The notes under the pieces are model-generated. The model was not told the DNA's origin. It worked only from the letters and a program-made list of their open reading frames with translations, and made no database searches. This document shows positions 1 through 9,200 of a stretch of 64,000 nt of DNA, in pieces; the first letter of the stretch is position 1, and each line of letters opens with the position of its first letter. Made by a program: the position numbers and the translations under genes. This DNA comes from Candidatus Omnitrophota bacterium (lineage in GTDB: Bacteria > Omnitrophota > Gorgyraeia > Gorgyraeales > Gorgyraeaceae), in NCBI GenBank assembly GCA_003485765.1, contig DNHS01000051.1:1-64000 (forward strand), written 5' to 3'.

Positions 1-1097
1 CGCGTCTGTATAATCTCTACTGAGCCAAGAAATGTTTCTCCCCTGTAAACATTCAACTTATTTCCTATATCAATCCCATCCTGCTTGCCAAGATCTATGA
101 CAACAAAATTATGTTCCTTGTTGACTGTAACAATCCTGCCTTTTAACTCTAGTTTCTCTTCAATCCGTTCCAAAGAAGGGGCTGTAAGCTTGGCTGTTTT
201 CTGGGCGCGAATAGGGGGCAAGTCCACTTCTTCAGGACTATGATAAGCCTCTGCCCTTGCCTCTTGAGACTTAACTGCGCTTTCCTGAAGCGCAATTTTA
301 AATTTATTTATTTCGTGATTTTTATATTCCACATCGCTTTCAAGCCTGGCGAGTTTTGCATTCATGCTTTCTTTTTCAGCAAGGAGGTTATTATATTCCT
401 TCGCTATCTCTTCAAATTCTGATATCTTGGACTTAAGCGCATTATTCTCCAAAGCAAATTTCTCGGACATTCTCTTGTCATCTTTATTTACATCCTTTTC
501 TCTAAGAAAGTCATTGCTTATAATTTGCGCTACCTGTTCAGAATCCTTTAGATTTTGCTCAATTAAATTTTTCTCTTCCTGTAACTTGGCAAGCCTTAGA
601 TCCTTATCCACGCTTTCAGCCTTTAACATGGATATAACCTGATTCTTCGGCTCTATCTCATTTTTTAATCTTTCTATCTCCACTTCCAAACCAACCTTTT
701 GCTTAAGAAGGTTTGCAACAAACATATCTGATTCTATTTCCCTCAATCTTTTTTCAAGAAACGCTTTTCCTTTTTTAACGCTGGAAAGCTCTCTCTTTAA
801 ATCATCTCTTTCACTGACCGCTGTCTCGTTTTCAGAGCTCAAACTCCTGTGGCTTGCTTCCAGAATACTAAATTTCTTTTCTATGGCTTGTAATTTTGAT
901 TTTAATTCTGTCTTTTCTCTGGCTGCCAGCGTAAGCTCTGTGTTTAGCTTGTCCATAGTGGTCTTAAATAATTCTTCCAGATTCGTATATTCATTATAGA
1001 GTTTTTCCTTTGAAAGAAAAAACCAAGCTGTGCTGAAACTGCTTAACACCACTAATCCTACTAATATCCATAGTATTGACCGCAGTGTTTTATCCAT
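1..1097 (-). CDS. Membrane-anchored coiled-coil protein, partial at left edge
   Basis: The gene runs off the left edge; 365 codons are open from an ATG at 1097, which has AAGGAG 8 nt upstream. It is too incomplete to appear as a closed reading frame. Residues 7-27 form one membrane helix. A long Glu/Lys-rich stretch with heptad character follows (about residues 30-290), then a linker and a small globular beginning containing GRIVTVNKEHNFVVIDLGKQ, which resembles a beta-barrel domain found after coiled coils in envelope proteins. It starts 24 nt after the upstream RND pump gene, so it probably belongs to the efflux operon. The function is not recognised; an envelope-spanning scaffold role is inference only. 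Confidence 0.75.
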   Translation of the reverse strand, partial: MDKTLRSILWILVGLVVLSSFSTAWFFLSKEKLYNEYTNLEELFKTTMDKLNTELTLAAREKTELKSKLQAIEKKFSILEASHRSLSSENETAVSERDDLKRELSSVKKGKAFLEKRLREIESDMFVANLLKQKVGLEVEIERLKNEIEPKNQVISMLKAESVDKDLRLAKLQEEKNLIEQNLKDSEQVAQIISNDFLREKDVNKDDKRMSEKFALENNALKSKISEFEEIAKEYNNLLAEKESMNAKLARLESDVEYKNHEINKFKIALQESAVKSQEARAEAYHSPEEVDLPPIRAQKTAKLTAPSLERIEEKLELKGRIVTVNKEHNFVVIDLGKQDGIDIGNKLNVYRGETFLGSVEIIQT

Positions 1098-1121
1098 AGC
1101 TTTATCTCCTTAAATATTTTT

Positions 1122-4100
1122 TTAAAGGCCTGCTCTTTTATTTATTATATCACATATTCTTCTTTGAATAAATATTAATAATTGTTTTGGCGCAAGGATT
1201 ATGTTATTTAAATCTTCAAATATCATATAGACACTCGGCACCAAGAACAGCATCAGTATCGTAGAAGACGCTAGTCCACCGATAACAGTTATCGCGAGAG
1301 GAGACCATAGATTTGCTGATTCACTTCTGTCAAATGCCATCGGGACAAGCCCAAGTATTGTTGTAGATGTAGTCATAAATATAGGCCTGAATCTGTCTTC
1401 GCCCGCTATGATAGTTGAATGTAATATCTCCCGATATTTATCTGTCCTTTCGCCGTTCTTTTTCGTTCTTAAAAAATTAATGCGATCAACTAAAATAATT
1501 GCGTTATTTACAACTATCCCTGCCAGCATTATAGCCCCTATAATAACGCCTCTTGATATAGGTTTATGGGATATAAAAAGCGCTGCTACGACTCCAATTA
1601 TTGCAAGCGGAACTGAAAGAAGTATTACAAAAGGCTGGGCAAATGATTCAAATAAAGATGCCAGCACCATAAAAACCAATAATAGCGTTATCCATAAAAC
1701 ACCTGGCATCTGAACATATGGCGGCGCTAGAGAAAAAGGAAACGCGGATAATTCTTTTTCATTTTTTATATTCCTTTCATAGTCTCCTCCTACCCTCCAG
1801 TAATAATCCTTCGGAAATTCCATATCTCCCAAACTTGCCTTCACTTTTTCCACTGCCTTTTGCAAAGACCCCTTTGAAACCATCGCTGTTATTTGCACAA
1901 CCCTTGCCTTATTCTTTCTTGTAATTTCACTCATGCCTATATCCGGCGCAAAATCCGCAATCTGCTCCAGAAGTATGGATTCCCCTTCGGGAGTATATAT
2001 TGTAAGTCTCCTTATATCATCCAATCTCTCCCTATATTTTTTCTGCAGCCTTGTGATAGTCTCTATTTCTCTTGCCTCAGCATGAAAAAGCGTAGCCCTC
2101 AAACCTCTTATCTCCCCATGCAATGTCTCTGCTGCTTCCTGGGTTGTGAACCCAAACGAGCTTGCCTGCTGTTTATCTATTTTAACAAGCCATTCAGGCC
2201 TGCCGCTTATTCTGGACATTCTTATATCCTGAAGGCCATCTATACTGCCAAGCCTTGTAGCTATTGAAATAGCTGTCTCTTTTAATATCTTGTAATCATA
2301 TCCATAAAGATCCAGGGTTAGTTCCTTTAACCCGCTTTCTTCCAGTTCTGAAAAATATATGAAGCCCCCTTTATAATGTTTCGCGACTACATCTCCTTCC
2401 AGCCGTATCGCATCCATTACCTCCTTAGTAGTGCGGGCCCTGTCTTTTATAGGAACTAATTTAATATATATCTTTGAAGACCCTGGCTCAATCCTGGATG
2501 TAAACGTCTTTATCTCTTTTATATGCTTAAGCTTCTCTTCTAATTCCTTTGCCATTTTATCAGTGACATCTAATTTAGCGCCTGGTTCCAGCTCAACAAA
2601 GATTGTAAAACGGCCTTCTTCTGCGTCTACCATAAATTCTTTTTCCAGTTTCATTCCAAAAAATAATGCTATACCTAACATCAAAAATGCCGCACCCATC
2701 AATAAATACCTGAACCTGAGCGCCATAACCAGCCCTTTTCTATATATGCCTTTTATTTTAATAGCTAAACTTTTCTTTAACGCCTTTTGCTCCTTTTTTT
2801 CTATTGGCTTGCGCGCCATCTGGCTCAATAAAGTAGGCACCAGAGTCATAGCTACAAATAAACTCGTCAATAGAGAATAAGTAACAGTAAAGGCAAGCCC
2901 GCTCCAGAGCATCCTTGTCTCTTTATTTACAAATGCAAACGGAAGAAACACTATGATAGTAGTTATAGTGGACGCAATTATTGCTAACCCCATTTCTGAG
3001 GCGCCTTCTATAACCGCGTTCTTATCCTTATCTCTCCAGCCAGGTAAAGGTAAAATCTCAGACCTTTTTTTATCCACATTATCAAGCACAACTATAGAAT
3101 TATCCACAAGCATACCTATGCCGAGCGCAAGCCCGCTCAATGTCATTACATTCAATGAAAGCCTTTGAAAATACATGAGGATGAATGTAAACATAACTGA
3201 AATTGGAATAGTGACGCTTATTATAAACGTCGGCCTTAAATCTCTCAGCGTTACCAAAAGTATCAATATTGAAAGAAACGCTCCGCTTATAAGGGAGCTT
3301 TTGACTGCGTCTATAGCATCGTTTATTATATCTGCCTGATTAAGCGTAGCCTTCGTGTAAATATTCTTATCTATTATATTCTTGATCTGATTGAGTTCCT
3401 TCTTTATGCCTTCAACTACTTTGATTGTATTGGCTGTAGATTCCTTCTGGATATATATTGAAACTACCGGTTCCACATCGGTCCTGGCGTAATTTGAAGG
3501 ATCCGCATAAGAATCTTTCACAGTTGCAACATCTTTAAGTTTTATAACACTGCCTTGCGGCGTAACACTCACGCCTATGTTTTCTATGTCTTTAATGCTC
3601 TCAAAAATTCCTATAGCCCGTATAAGATATTTATTCTTAGCTCTGGGAAGGTCGCCCAAAAGCAGGCTGAAATTATTCGCTCCTAATGAACTTACTACAT
3701 TATCTATAGGCACATGATGAGCTTGAAGCCTTGCCTGATCTATTTCGACAAGAATCTTTCTTTCCCTTCCACCATATACATCCACATTTGCCACGCCTTC
3801 CACCCTTAATATTCTCTCCTTAATCTTTTCATCGACAACCCTTCTCAATGTTTCTACTGTATGGGCCTTGCTTGTAATCGCAAGCACCATTATAGGGGTA
3901 TCAGATTCCTTGTATTGGGCTAATATTGGTTTTTCAATTTCTTTGGGAAGTTTGTCTTTTATCTTTGAAAATTTCTCTCTTGTCTCCAACGCGGCAAAAT
4001 CCATATTAATGCCTGGTTCAAACTCAAGCCATATCCTGGACTCTCCTGCAGTTGATTTGGAATAGATATTTTCTAGATGGGTAACTGTAGATACAGCTTC

Positions 4101-4307
4101 TTCTATCGGCTTTGTAACCATACTCTCTACTTCCTGCGGCGGCATGCCTCCTCTTACTGCTACTATTATACTTATATCTCCATAGGAAATATTTGGTTTC
4201 AACTCAACAGGAAGCCTGAGCAAAGAAACTGCTCCAACAATAACAATGCCTATAAAAAACATTGTTATGCTTACAGGCTTATTGACTGAATAACTCGAAA
4301 GGCTCAT
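1122..4307 (-). CDS. RND efflux pump, inner-membrane permease (second copy)
   Basis: A 1061-residue AcrB/HAE1-type permease that would use the proton gradient to drive drugs, lipids or metals out through a TolC channel. The N-terminus SVNKPVSITMFFIG is the usual first helix. Two large periplasmic porter domains follow, with helix bundles near residues 335-530 and 870-1040. GIGMLVDNSIVV (TM4) carries the proton-relay Asp, and GIVVNNAIILVDRIN is the TM10 equivalent. Its ATG overlaps the stop of the upstream pump gene by 4 nt (ATGA), so the two are translationally coupled. Two different permeases with one adaptor suggest a heteromeric MdtBC-like pump. The substrate cannot be told from sequence. 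Confidence 0.95.
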   Translation of the reverse strand: MSLSSYSVNKPVSITMFFIGIVIVGAVSLLRLPVELKPNISYGDISIIVAVRGGMPPQEVESMVTKPIEEAVSTVTHLENIYSKSTAGESRIWLEFEPGINMDFAALETREKFSKIKDKLPKEIEKPILAQYKESDTPIMVLAITSKAHTVETLRRVVDEKIKERILRVEGVANVDVYGGRERKILVEIDQARLQAHHVPIDNVVSSLGANNFSLLLGDLPRAKNKYLIRAIGIFESIKDIENIGVSVTPQGSVIKLKDVATVKDSYADPSNYARTDVEPVVSIYIQKESTANTIKVVEGIKKELNQIKNIIDKNIYTKATLNQADIINDAIDAVKSSLISGAFLSILILLVTLRDLRPTFIISVTIPISVMFTFILMYFQRLSLNVMTLSGLALGIGMLVDNSIVVLDNVDKKRSEILPLPGWRDKDKNAVIEGASEMGLAIIASTITTIIVFLPFAFVNKETRMLWSGLAFTVTYSLLTSLFVAMTLVPTLLSQMARKPIEKKEQKALKKSLAIKIKGIYRKGLVMALRFRYLLMGAAFLMLGIALFFGMKLEKEFMVDAEEGRFTIFVELEPGAKLDVTDKMAKELEEKLKHIKEIKTFTSRIEPGSSKIYIKLVPIKDRARTTKEVMDAIRLEGDVVAKHYKGGFIYFSELEESGLKELTLDLYGYDYKILKETAISIATRLGSIDGLQDIRMSRISGRPEWLVKIDKQQASSFGFTTQEAAETLHGEIRGLRATLFHAEAREIETITRLQKKYRERLDDIRRLTIYTPEGESILLEQIADFAPDIGMSEITRKNKARVVQITAMVSKGSLQKAVEKVKASLGDMEFPKDYYWRVGGDYERNIKNEKELSAFPFSLAPPYVQMPGVLWITLLLVFMVLASLFESFAQPFVILLSVPLAIIGVVAALFISHKPISRGVIIGAIMLAGIVVNNAIILVDRINFLRTKKNGERTDKYREILHSTIIAGEDRFRPIFMTTSTTILGLVPMAFDRSESANLWSPLAITVIGGLASSTILMLFLVPSVYMIFEDLNNIILAPKQLLIFIQRRICDIINKRAGL

Positions 4308-7300
4308 TTTAACTCATACCATCTTCCAGGCCCAAGCGGGCCCTCTGCTTTTAAAAAACCTTTATCCATAAGATATCTCAAATCCCGCGCTGCAGTAGGT
4401 ATTGATATCTTAAATAAATCCGCATATTCTTTTCTTGTGATCTTTCCAGTCTCTTTGATGCGCTCCAATAATTGAACCTGTCTTTTGGTAAGCTGCGCGT
4501 CTTTGGGTTCTTCTTGCTTTTTAGCAGAGAACGGTTTTAAACCGTTCTCTACAGAAAGTTTTTCCAAGGCCTTTGTAGGCATTATAATTATCTCTTTTGC
4601 AGGTTCAGGCTCTATTTTAACTGGCTCAAACTCAGTCGACACTACAATAGGCGCAACCTGCGGTCTTCTTTTTTCTAACCACGCTGCGGCTGTAATATAA
4701 AGCGCCGGGATTACGAAAAGTGTCAGGAAAGTGCAGACAGTAAGGCCTCCCATTACAGTTATTGCCATAGGAGCTTGAAGCTCAGAACCTTCTCCAAGGC
4801 CAAGCGCTAACGGAAAAAGGCCTAAAACTGTAGTGAATGATGTCATCATTATGGGCCTTAGCCTGTTTGACCCTGCCTGGCTTACTGCTGTAATAAGATC
4901 TTTGCCTTCATTTCTAAGAACGTTTATCTTATCTATCAAGACAATTCCGTTATCTACAACAACTCCGCCGAGCATGATAACACCCAGTATAACCACAACG
5001 CTAATAGGCGTATGTGTTAAAAACAGCACCCATGCAACGCCTATTAAAGATAAAGGCAGGGTAAACATAATAATAAACGGCTGCCAGAATGATTCAAATT
5101 CGCTCGCCATAATCATATACACCAGTAACACTGAAAGGATCAACGCAAACATCAAGCTTAAAAATGATTCTTTCATCTCTTGATTCTCTCCTGCCAGTTG
5201 TATCGTAAAATCTTTTTCAACTTGTCTTGCGGCCTGCTTTTTGATATCAGCGTGGCTAGCCATTACAGAATCTATTGCTTTATTAGCGTCGTCTATTACT
5301 TTATTCAAGGCTCTTCCTGTGACATTCGCAGTCATCATGATTACTCTTTGCTGGTCCAATCTTTTTATTTCGCTTGGGCCTACGCCGTGTGAAATATAAG
5401 CAACCTCTGAGAGCGGGACATCTATTCCTAATGGCGAATGCACTAATATGCTTCTTATGCTTGAAAGCTTTTTCCTATCCTCAGGCCTAAGCCTTACTTT
5501 TATATTTATCTCTCTTCCCTCTTCTTTAAACTTTGTAGCAGTAACTCCCTTAATAGCGATATGAGCTGCCTGAGATATAGAGGCCACTGAAAGATTATAT
5601 AAAGCAGCTTTATCTTTAATAATATTCACTTTTGTTTCTGGCGCAGGGGACGCAAGGCTCGTTCTTATGCCATATACGCCAGGTATCTTAGCCAGCCCAA
5701 AATGAAGTTCTTCATAAAGCTTTTTTATAAAATTAAGATTGTAGCCTTTTATCTCTATCACTATAGGAGCGCTGCCCATCAATGCGCTCTTAAAAATACT
5801 TTCCTGTAAGATATATTCTACTTCCGCGCCTTCTAGATTCTCTTTATCCAGTTCTTTTTTTAGATTCTGAATTATTTCAGCAGTAGCAAACTTGCCCTTC
5901 TCTTTGCCTTTTTTAAGATTAACTATGATATTCGCCTGATGCGAACCAAGGGTCTCAATCATGTCTCCCGCGCCTTTTTCTTTGCTGGAGCCAATAGTAA
6001 CTGCTACGCTATAGACGTCCTTATTATTTAAAAGTTTTTCTTCTATCTTTCTAACGCTGGAATCTGTTATCTCAAGCTTTGTGCCTGTTGGTAAATTAAC
6101 TTTCATAACAAATTCGCGCTGATCTATTTTTGGCATAAACTCTTTATTAAGAAACCGAAATATAATCATGCTGAATAAGAATAAAACAAGAGCTCCAAGT
6201 ATTATCAGCTTTTTATTTTTCAGCGCAATCGGCAGAGACTTGCCATATACAGTTCCCATCCATTTAACTAATTTAAACTCTGAACCTACGGCCATAGGCG
6301 CTTCTTCGCCAGAGCCGGGCTTCTTCTTCCTGCTACCTATAGTCACAAACAAAGGGATTAACGCTAAAGACACATACAAAGAAGCCATAAGAGAATACGT
6401 AACAGTTATGGCGACTTCTTTAAAAAGCTGTCCAGCAATGCCTGTAACAAATATCATAGGTAAAAATACAACTACTGTTGTCATGACTGAGCCCCATATA
6501 GGGCTCTCAACCTCATTTGCGCCAATCCTCGCAGCCTCTTTTAATTCTTTCCCGCTCTGAATATGATTTGATATATTTTCAATAACTACAATCCCTGCGT
6601 CTACAAGCATGCCTATACCCAACGCAAGCCCGCCTAGAGAAAGCATATTGAGCGTTATGCCGCTAAAATACATAAGGGTAAATGTAATCATTATTGAAAT
6701 AGGGATAGACATAGCAACTATCAGGGATGGTTTTAATTTCTTTAAAAATAACCACAAAACCAGGAACGCTAAAAGTCCGCCCTGCCACGCAGCGTCTCCA
6801 ACATCTCTAATTGACTTTCTGATAAAAATAGACTGATCATACACTATATTTACATTTATGCCTTCATGCAGGTCCTTTTTTATGTCATTAAGCCGCTTCT
6901 TGATTTTGTCCGCCACTTGCAATGTATTAGAGCCTGCCTGTTTTAAAATAGCTACAGATATATTTTCCTTCCCATTAAACCTGGAGATAGAGGCGCGCTC
7001 CTGGAATGTATCTTTTATTTCTGCGATATCTCTAAGGTATACAAGCCTCGCCCTCTCTTCTTTTTTCTTTTGAGCCTCCAGGTTTTCTAAAGCAGGCCTC
7101 TGATTTTCAGGTTCGTCAGTCCCTACGACTGTATCCTTTATCTGAGAGATTATTTCAAATTCCCCTATGGTGCGTATAAGATATTCGTAAAAATGCTCCT
7201 CTATGGTGCCTGCGGGATAGTTAAGGTTTGAAGATTTGAGCGCATCCACTATTCTATTTATTCCTATGCCCGATGCCCTTAGCCTTGCCTGGTCAATTGA

Positions 7301-7855
7301 TACAACTATTTCCCTTTCCAGCCCGCCTGTTATATTACAGGACGCAACGCCAGGCACTTTCTCAAGTTCATCTTTTATGAATTTTCTGGTAAGTTTTAAA
7401 AGTTCTGAAGACGTTTTCTCACCTGTAACGCTAAGGGTCATTACAGGTAATTCGAACGGATTAAATTTCATTACAATAGGGTCTGCGGAACCAAGAGGCA
7501 ATCTTTCTTTTACAAGGTCTATCTTTTCTCTCACGCCTAGAGAAGCAAAATCCATATTAGTTCCCCAGTTGAATTCTGTTGTTACAAGGGAAATACCTTC
7601 CTTTGAATTAGAGCTGATCCGCTTAAGATTGCCAACAGTGCCTACTGCTTCTTCTATAATCTTAGTTATAAGGGTTTCTACTTCTTCTGGCGCGGCGTTT
7701 TCATATGTTGTTACAATGGTAAGCTGAGGATAGGAAATAGCTGGAAACAATTCCTGGGGAAGCCTGCCAAGGGAAATCAGGCCCATCAGCACTATCCCCA
7801 AAAAAATCATTGTTACAGTTACAGGTTTATTTATTGAGAGGTCTGGTAGTTTCAT
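4304..7855 (-). CDS. RND efflux pump fused to a C-terminal winged-helix domain
   Basis: An 1183-residue AcrB/HAE1-type permease. Residues 1 to about 1050 are a full RND pump: first helix SINKPVTVTMIFLG, TM4 GIGMLVDAGIVVIEN and TM10 GVVVDNGIVLIDKIN. It is about 130 residues longer than usual. After the last helix comes a Pro/Glu linker (about 1055-1119), then residues 1120-1183, with LTKRQVQLLERIKETGKIT, EYADLFKISIPTAARDL and a GPLGPGRWYEL wing. This reads as the winged helix usually found at the end of Fic-type or AAA-4 proteins. A cytoplasmic DNA-binding tail on a membrane pump is unusual. It lies between adaptor and second pump with 4-nt overlaps on both sides. Part of the linker is encoded by a perfect palindrome. 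Confidence 0.95.
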   Translation of the reverse strand: MKLPDLSINKPVTVTMIFLGIVLMGLISLGRLPQELFPAISYPQLTIVTTYENAAPEEVETLITKIIEEAVGTVGNLKRISSNSKEGISLVTTEFNWGTNMDFASLGVREKIDLVKERLPLGSADPIVMKFNPFELPVMTLSVTGEKTSSELLKLTRKFIKDELEKVPGVASCNITGGLEREIVVSIDQARLRASGIGINRIVDALKSSNLNYPAGTIEEHFYEYLIRTIGEFEIISQIKDTVVGTDEPENQRPALENLEAQKKKEERARLVYLRDIAEIKDTFQERASISRFNGKENISVAILKQAGSNTLQVADKIKKRLNDIKKDLHEGINVNIVYDQSIFIRKSIRDVGDAAWQGGLLAFLVLWLFLKKLKPSLIVAMSIPISIMITFTLMYFSGITLNMLSLGGLALGIGMLVDAGIVVIENISNHIQSGKELKEAARIGANEVESPIWGSVMTTVVVFLPMIFVTGIAGQLFKEVAITVTYSLMASLYVSLALIPLFVTIGSRKKKPGSGEEAPMAVGSEFKLVKWMGTVYGKSLPIALKNKKLIILGALVLFLFSMIIFRFLNKEFMPKIDQREFVMKVNLPTGTKLEITDSSVRKIEEKLLNNKDVYSVAVTIGSSKEKGAGDMIETLGSHQANIIVNLKKGKEKGKFATAEIIQNLKKELDKENLEGAEVEYILQESIFKSALMGSAPIVIEIKGYNLNFIKKLYEELHFGLAKIPGVYGIRTSLASPAPETKVNIIKDKAALYNLSVASISQAAHIAIKGVTATKFKEEGREINIKVRLRPEDRKKLSSIRSILVHSPLGIDVPLSEVAYISHGVGPSEIKRLDQQRVIMMTANVTGRALNKVIDDANKAIDSVMASHADIKKQAARQVEKDFTIQLAGENQEMKESFLSLMFALILSVLLVYMIMASEFESFWQPFIIMFTLPLSLIGVAWVLFLTHTPISVVVILGVIMLGGVVVDNGIVLIDKINVLRNEGKDLITAVSQAGSNRLRPIMMTSFTTVLGLFPLALGLGEGSELQAPMAITVMGGLTVCTFLTLFVIPALYITAAAWLEKRRPQVAPIVVSTEFEPVKIEPEPAKEIIIMPTKALEKLSVENGLKPFSAKKQEEPKDAQLTKRQVQLLERIKETGKITRKEYADLFKISIPTAARDLRYLMDKGFLKAEGPLGPGRWYELK
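4526..4550. repeat. Perfect palindrome inside the RND coding sequence
   Basis: Two 12-nt arms, AGAGAACGGTTT and AAACCGTTCTCT, flank one central base. In the minus frame it encodes VENGLKPFS (about residues 1102-1110), in the linker between pump and winged helix. Placed in a tolerant linker and in frame, it looks like an inserted mobile palindrome. Confidence 0.7.
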
Positions 7856-9066
7856 TGAGCTGGGGTATTTTCCTGGACTTCTATAACTTGAACAGGCATC
7901 TCTTCTTTCAGCTCCTGAGGAGTTTCTGTAACCACTAACTCGCCTTCGCTGAGGCCTTCGCCTATAACAGAATAATCTGTAGTAACATATTCTACCTTGA
8001 CCGGCTTGATGTGCGCTTTATTTTGCTCGCTAACCACAGATACAGTATACCCTTCGTCTCCCTTATTCAGGCTGAGGCTTGGAATAACTATCGCATTGCT
8101 GAATTCAGCAACTGTTATCATGGCCCTTGCAAACATCCCAGGCAAAAGCTGAGCATCCGGATTAGGGAGTCTGACCTTGGCAGTCAGAGTCCTGGATTTT
8201 CCTTCTATAACAGGGTAGATATAATCTATTTTGCCATTAAATGCGGCTCCGGAATGCGCATCCACCGTTACTACAACATTCTGTCCAAGCGTAATTTTAT
8301 CAATGTCCTTCTCCACTATGCCAAGTTCTACAAATACTTCCTTTACGTCATAAATAGTTGCGATTTTATTATTTGGCGTCACAAATTCGCCTGCTTCAGC
8401 TTCTCTTGCGCCAAGGACTCCTTCGCGAAACGCATATAGATCTGTCTTTTTAAACTCTGCCTCTGCAGATTTAAGTTCCACTTCCGCTGACTTAGCCTGC
8501 TCGCTAGCGCTTTTTGCTTCCAACTCCACTTCTTCTAATTTTGCCTTTATAATGCCGCCTATATCATAAAGATGCTTATGTATCTCATATTTCTTTTTTG
8601 CAGCAAGGGCTTGTGTCTTTGCGGATTCCAGTTTACTTTTTGCATAGTCTATTTTTAATTGCGCGTCTTTTTTATTAAGGGACGCTATTATCTCGCCTTC
8701 ATTTATCACATCGCCTTCCCTGAAATTAATAGAATCTATCATGCCATTAACCTCAAATTTAAGAGGTATTTCTAATGCCCCCTTTACAGTGCCCATGCTA
8801 GGAAGATCATCTTTAAAATCCATAGGCGTAACTTTATAGCACCTCACAGGAACCGCTTCTTGTTCTTTCTGTTCCTGAGCCACGCCTTCAGGCCCTGATT
8901 TTTTAGCCTCCTGCTTCTTTCCTATATTTCCAACCATCTGTTTTATCGAATCAAGGCCTTTTCCTGGCTGGCCTTTCTTTCCGATACTCTTTATCCACAT
9001 AACTCCAAAAACCAGAACCCATAAAGCTATAAAACCTATTATTAATGCTTTTGATCTCTTTTTCAT
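7852..9066 (-). CDS. RND efflux periplasmic adaptor (HlyD/AcrA type)
   Basis: A 404-residue membrane-fusion protein linking the RND pumps to TolC across the periplasm. An uncleaved N-terminal anchor (residues 8-24) is followed by a charged linker, a half lipoyl domain (about 90-135, EGDVINEGEIIASLNKKDAQL), an alpha-hairpin coiled coil (about 135-205), the second lipoyl half and beta-barrel (about 210-320, FVTPNNKIATIYDVKEVFVE), and a membrane-proximal domain. ATG at 9066 has GAGG upstream. Its stop overlaps the first RND gene by 4 nt. Family membership is clear; cargo is unknown. Confidence 0.93.
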   Translation of the reverse strand: MKKRSKALIIGFIALWVLVFGVMWIKSIGKKGQPGKGLDSIKQMVGNIGKKQEAKKSGPEGVAQEQKEQEAVPVRCYKVTPMDFKDDLPSMGTVKGALEIPLKFEVNGMIDSINFREGDVINEGEIIASLNKKDAQLKIDYAKSKLESAKTQALAAKKKYEIHKHLYDIGGIIKAKLEEVELEAKSASEQAKSAEVELKSAEAEFKKTDLYAFREGVLGAREAEAGEFVTPNNKIATIYDVKEVFVELGIVEKDIDKITLGQNVVVTVDAHSGAAFNGKIDYIYPVIEGKSRTLTAKVRLPNPDAQLLPGMFARAMITVAEFSNAIVIPSLSLNKGDEGYTVSVVSEQNKAHIKPVKVEYVTTDYSVIGEGLSEGELVVTETPQELKEEMPVQVIEVQENTPAQ

Positions 9067-9146
9067 AATATCCTCTTTTCATACATTCGCGGCCACAAAA
9101 CTGCGCCCCTCAGAGCGTGGATGGAGCTTGGCCGCTCAGTATTCCG

Positions 9147-9191
9147 CCCAAGCCTGCCTGCCGATAGGCAGGAAACCTTGGGCTTTAGCCC
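9147..9191. repeat. Nested inverted repeat in the tolC-adaptor gap
   Basis: In the 134-nt gap between tolC and the adaptor gene, CCTGCC-GATA-GGCAGG (9157-9172) lies inside outer arms CCCAAG/CTTGGG (9147-9152, 9177-9182). An alternative hairpin GGGC-TTTA-GCCC (9180-9191) would compete with the outer stem. It could be a REP-like element or an RNA structure that tunes expression between the two genes. There is no T-run typical of a terminator. Confidence 0.6.
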
Positions 9192-9200
9192 AGATAAGCT

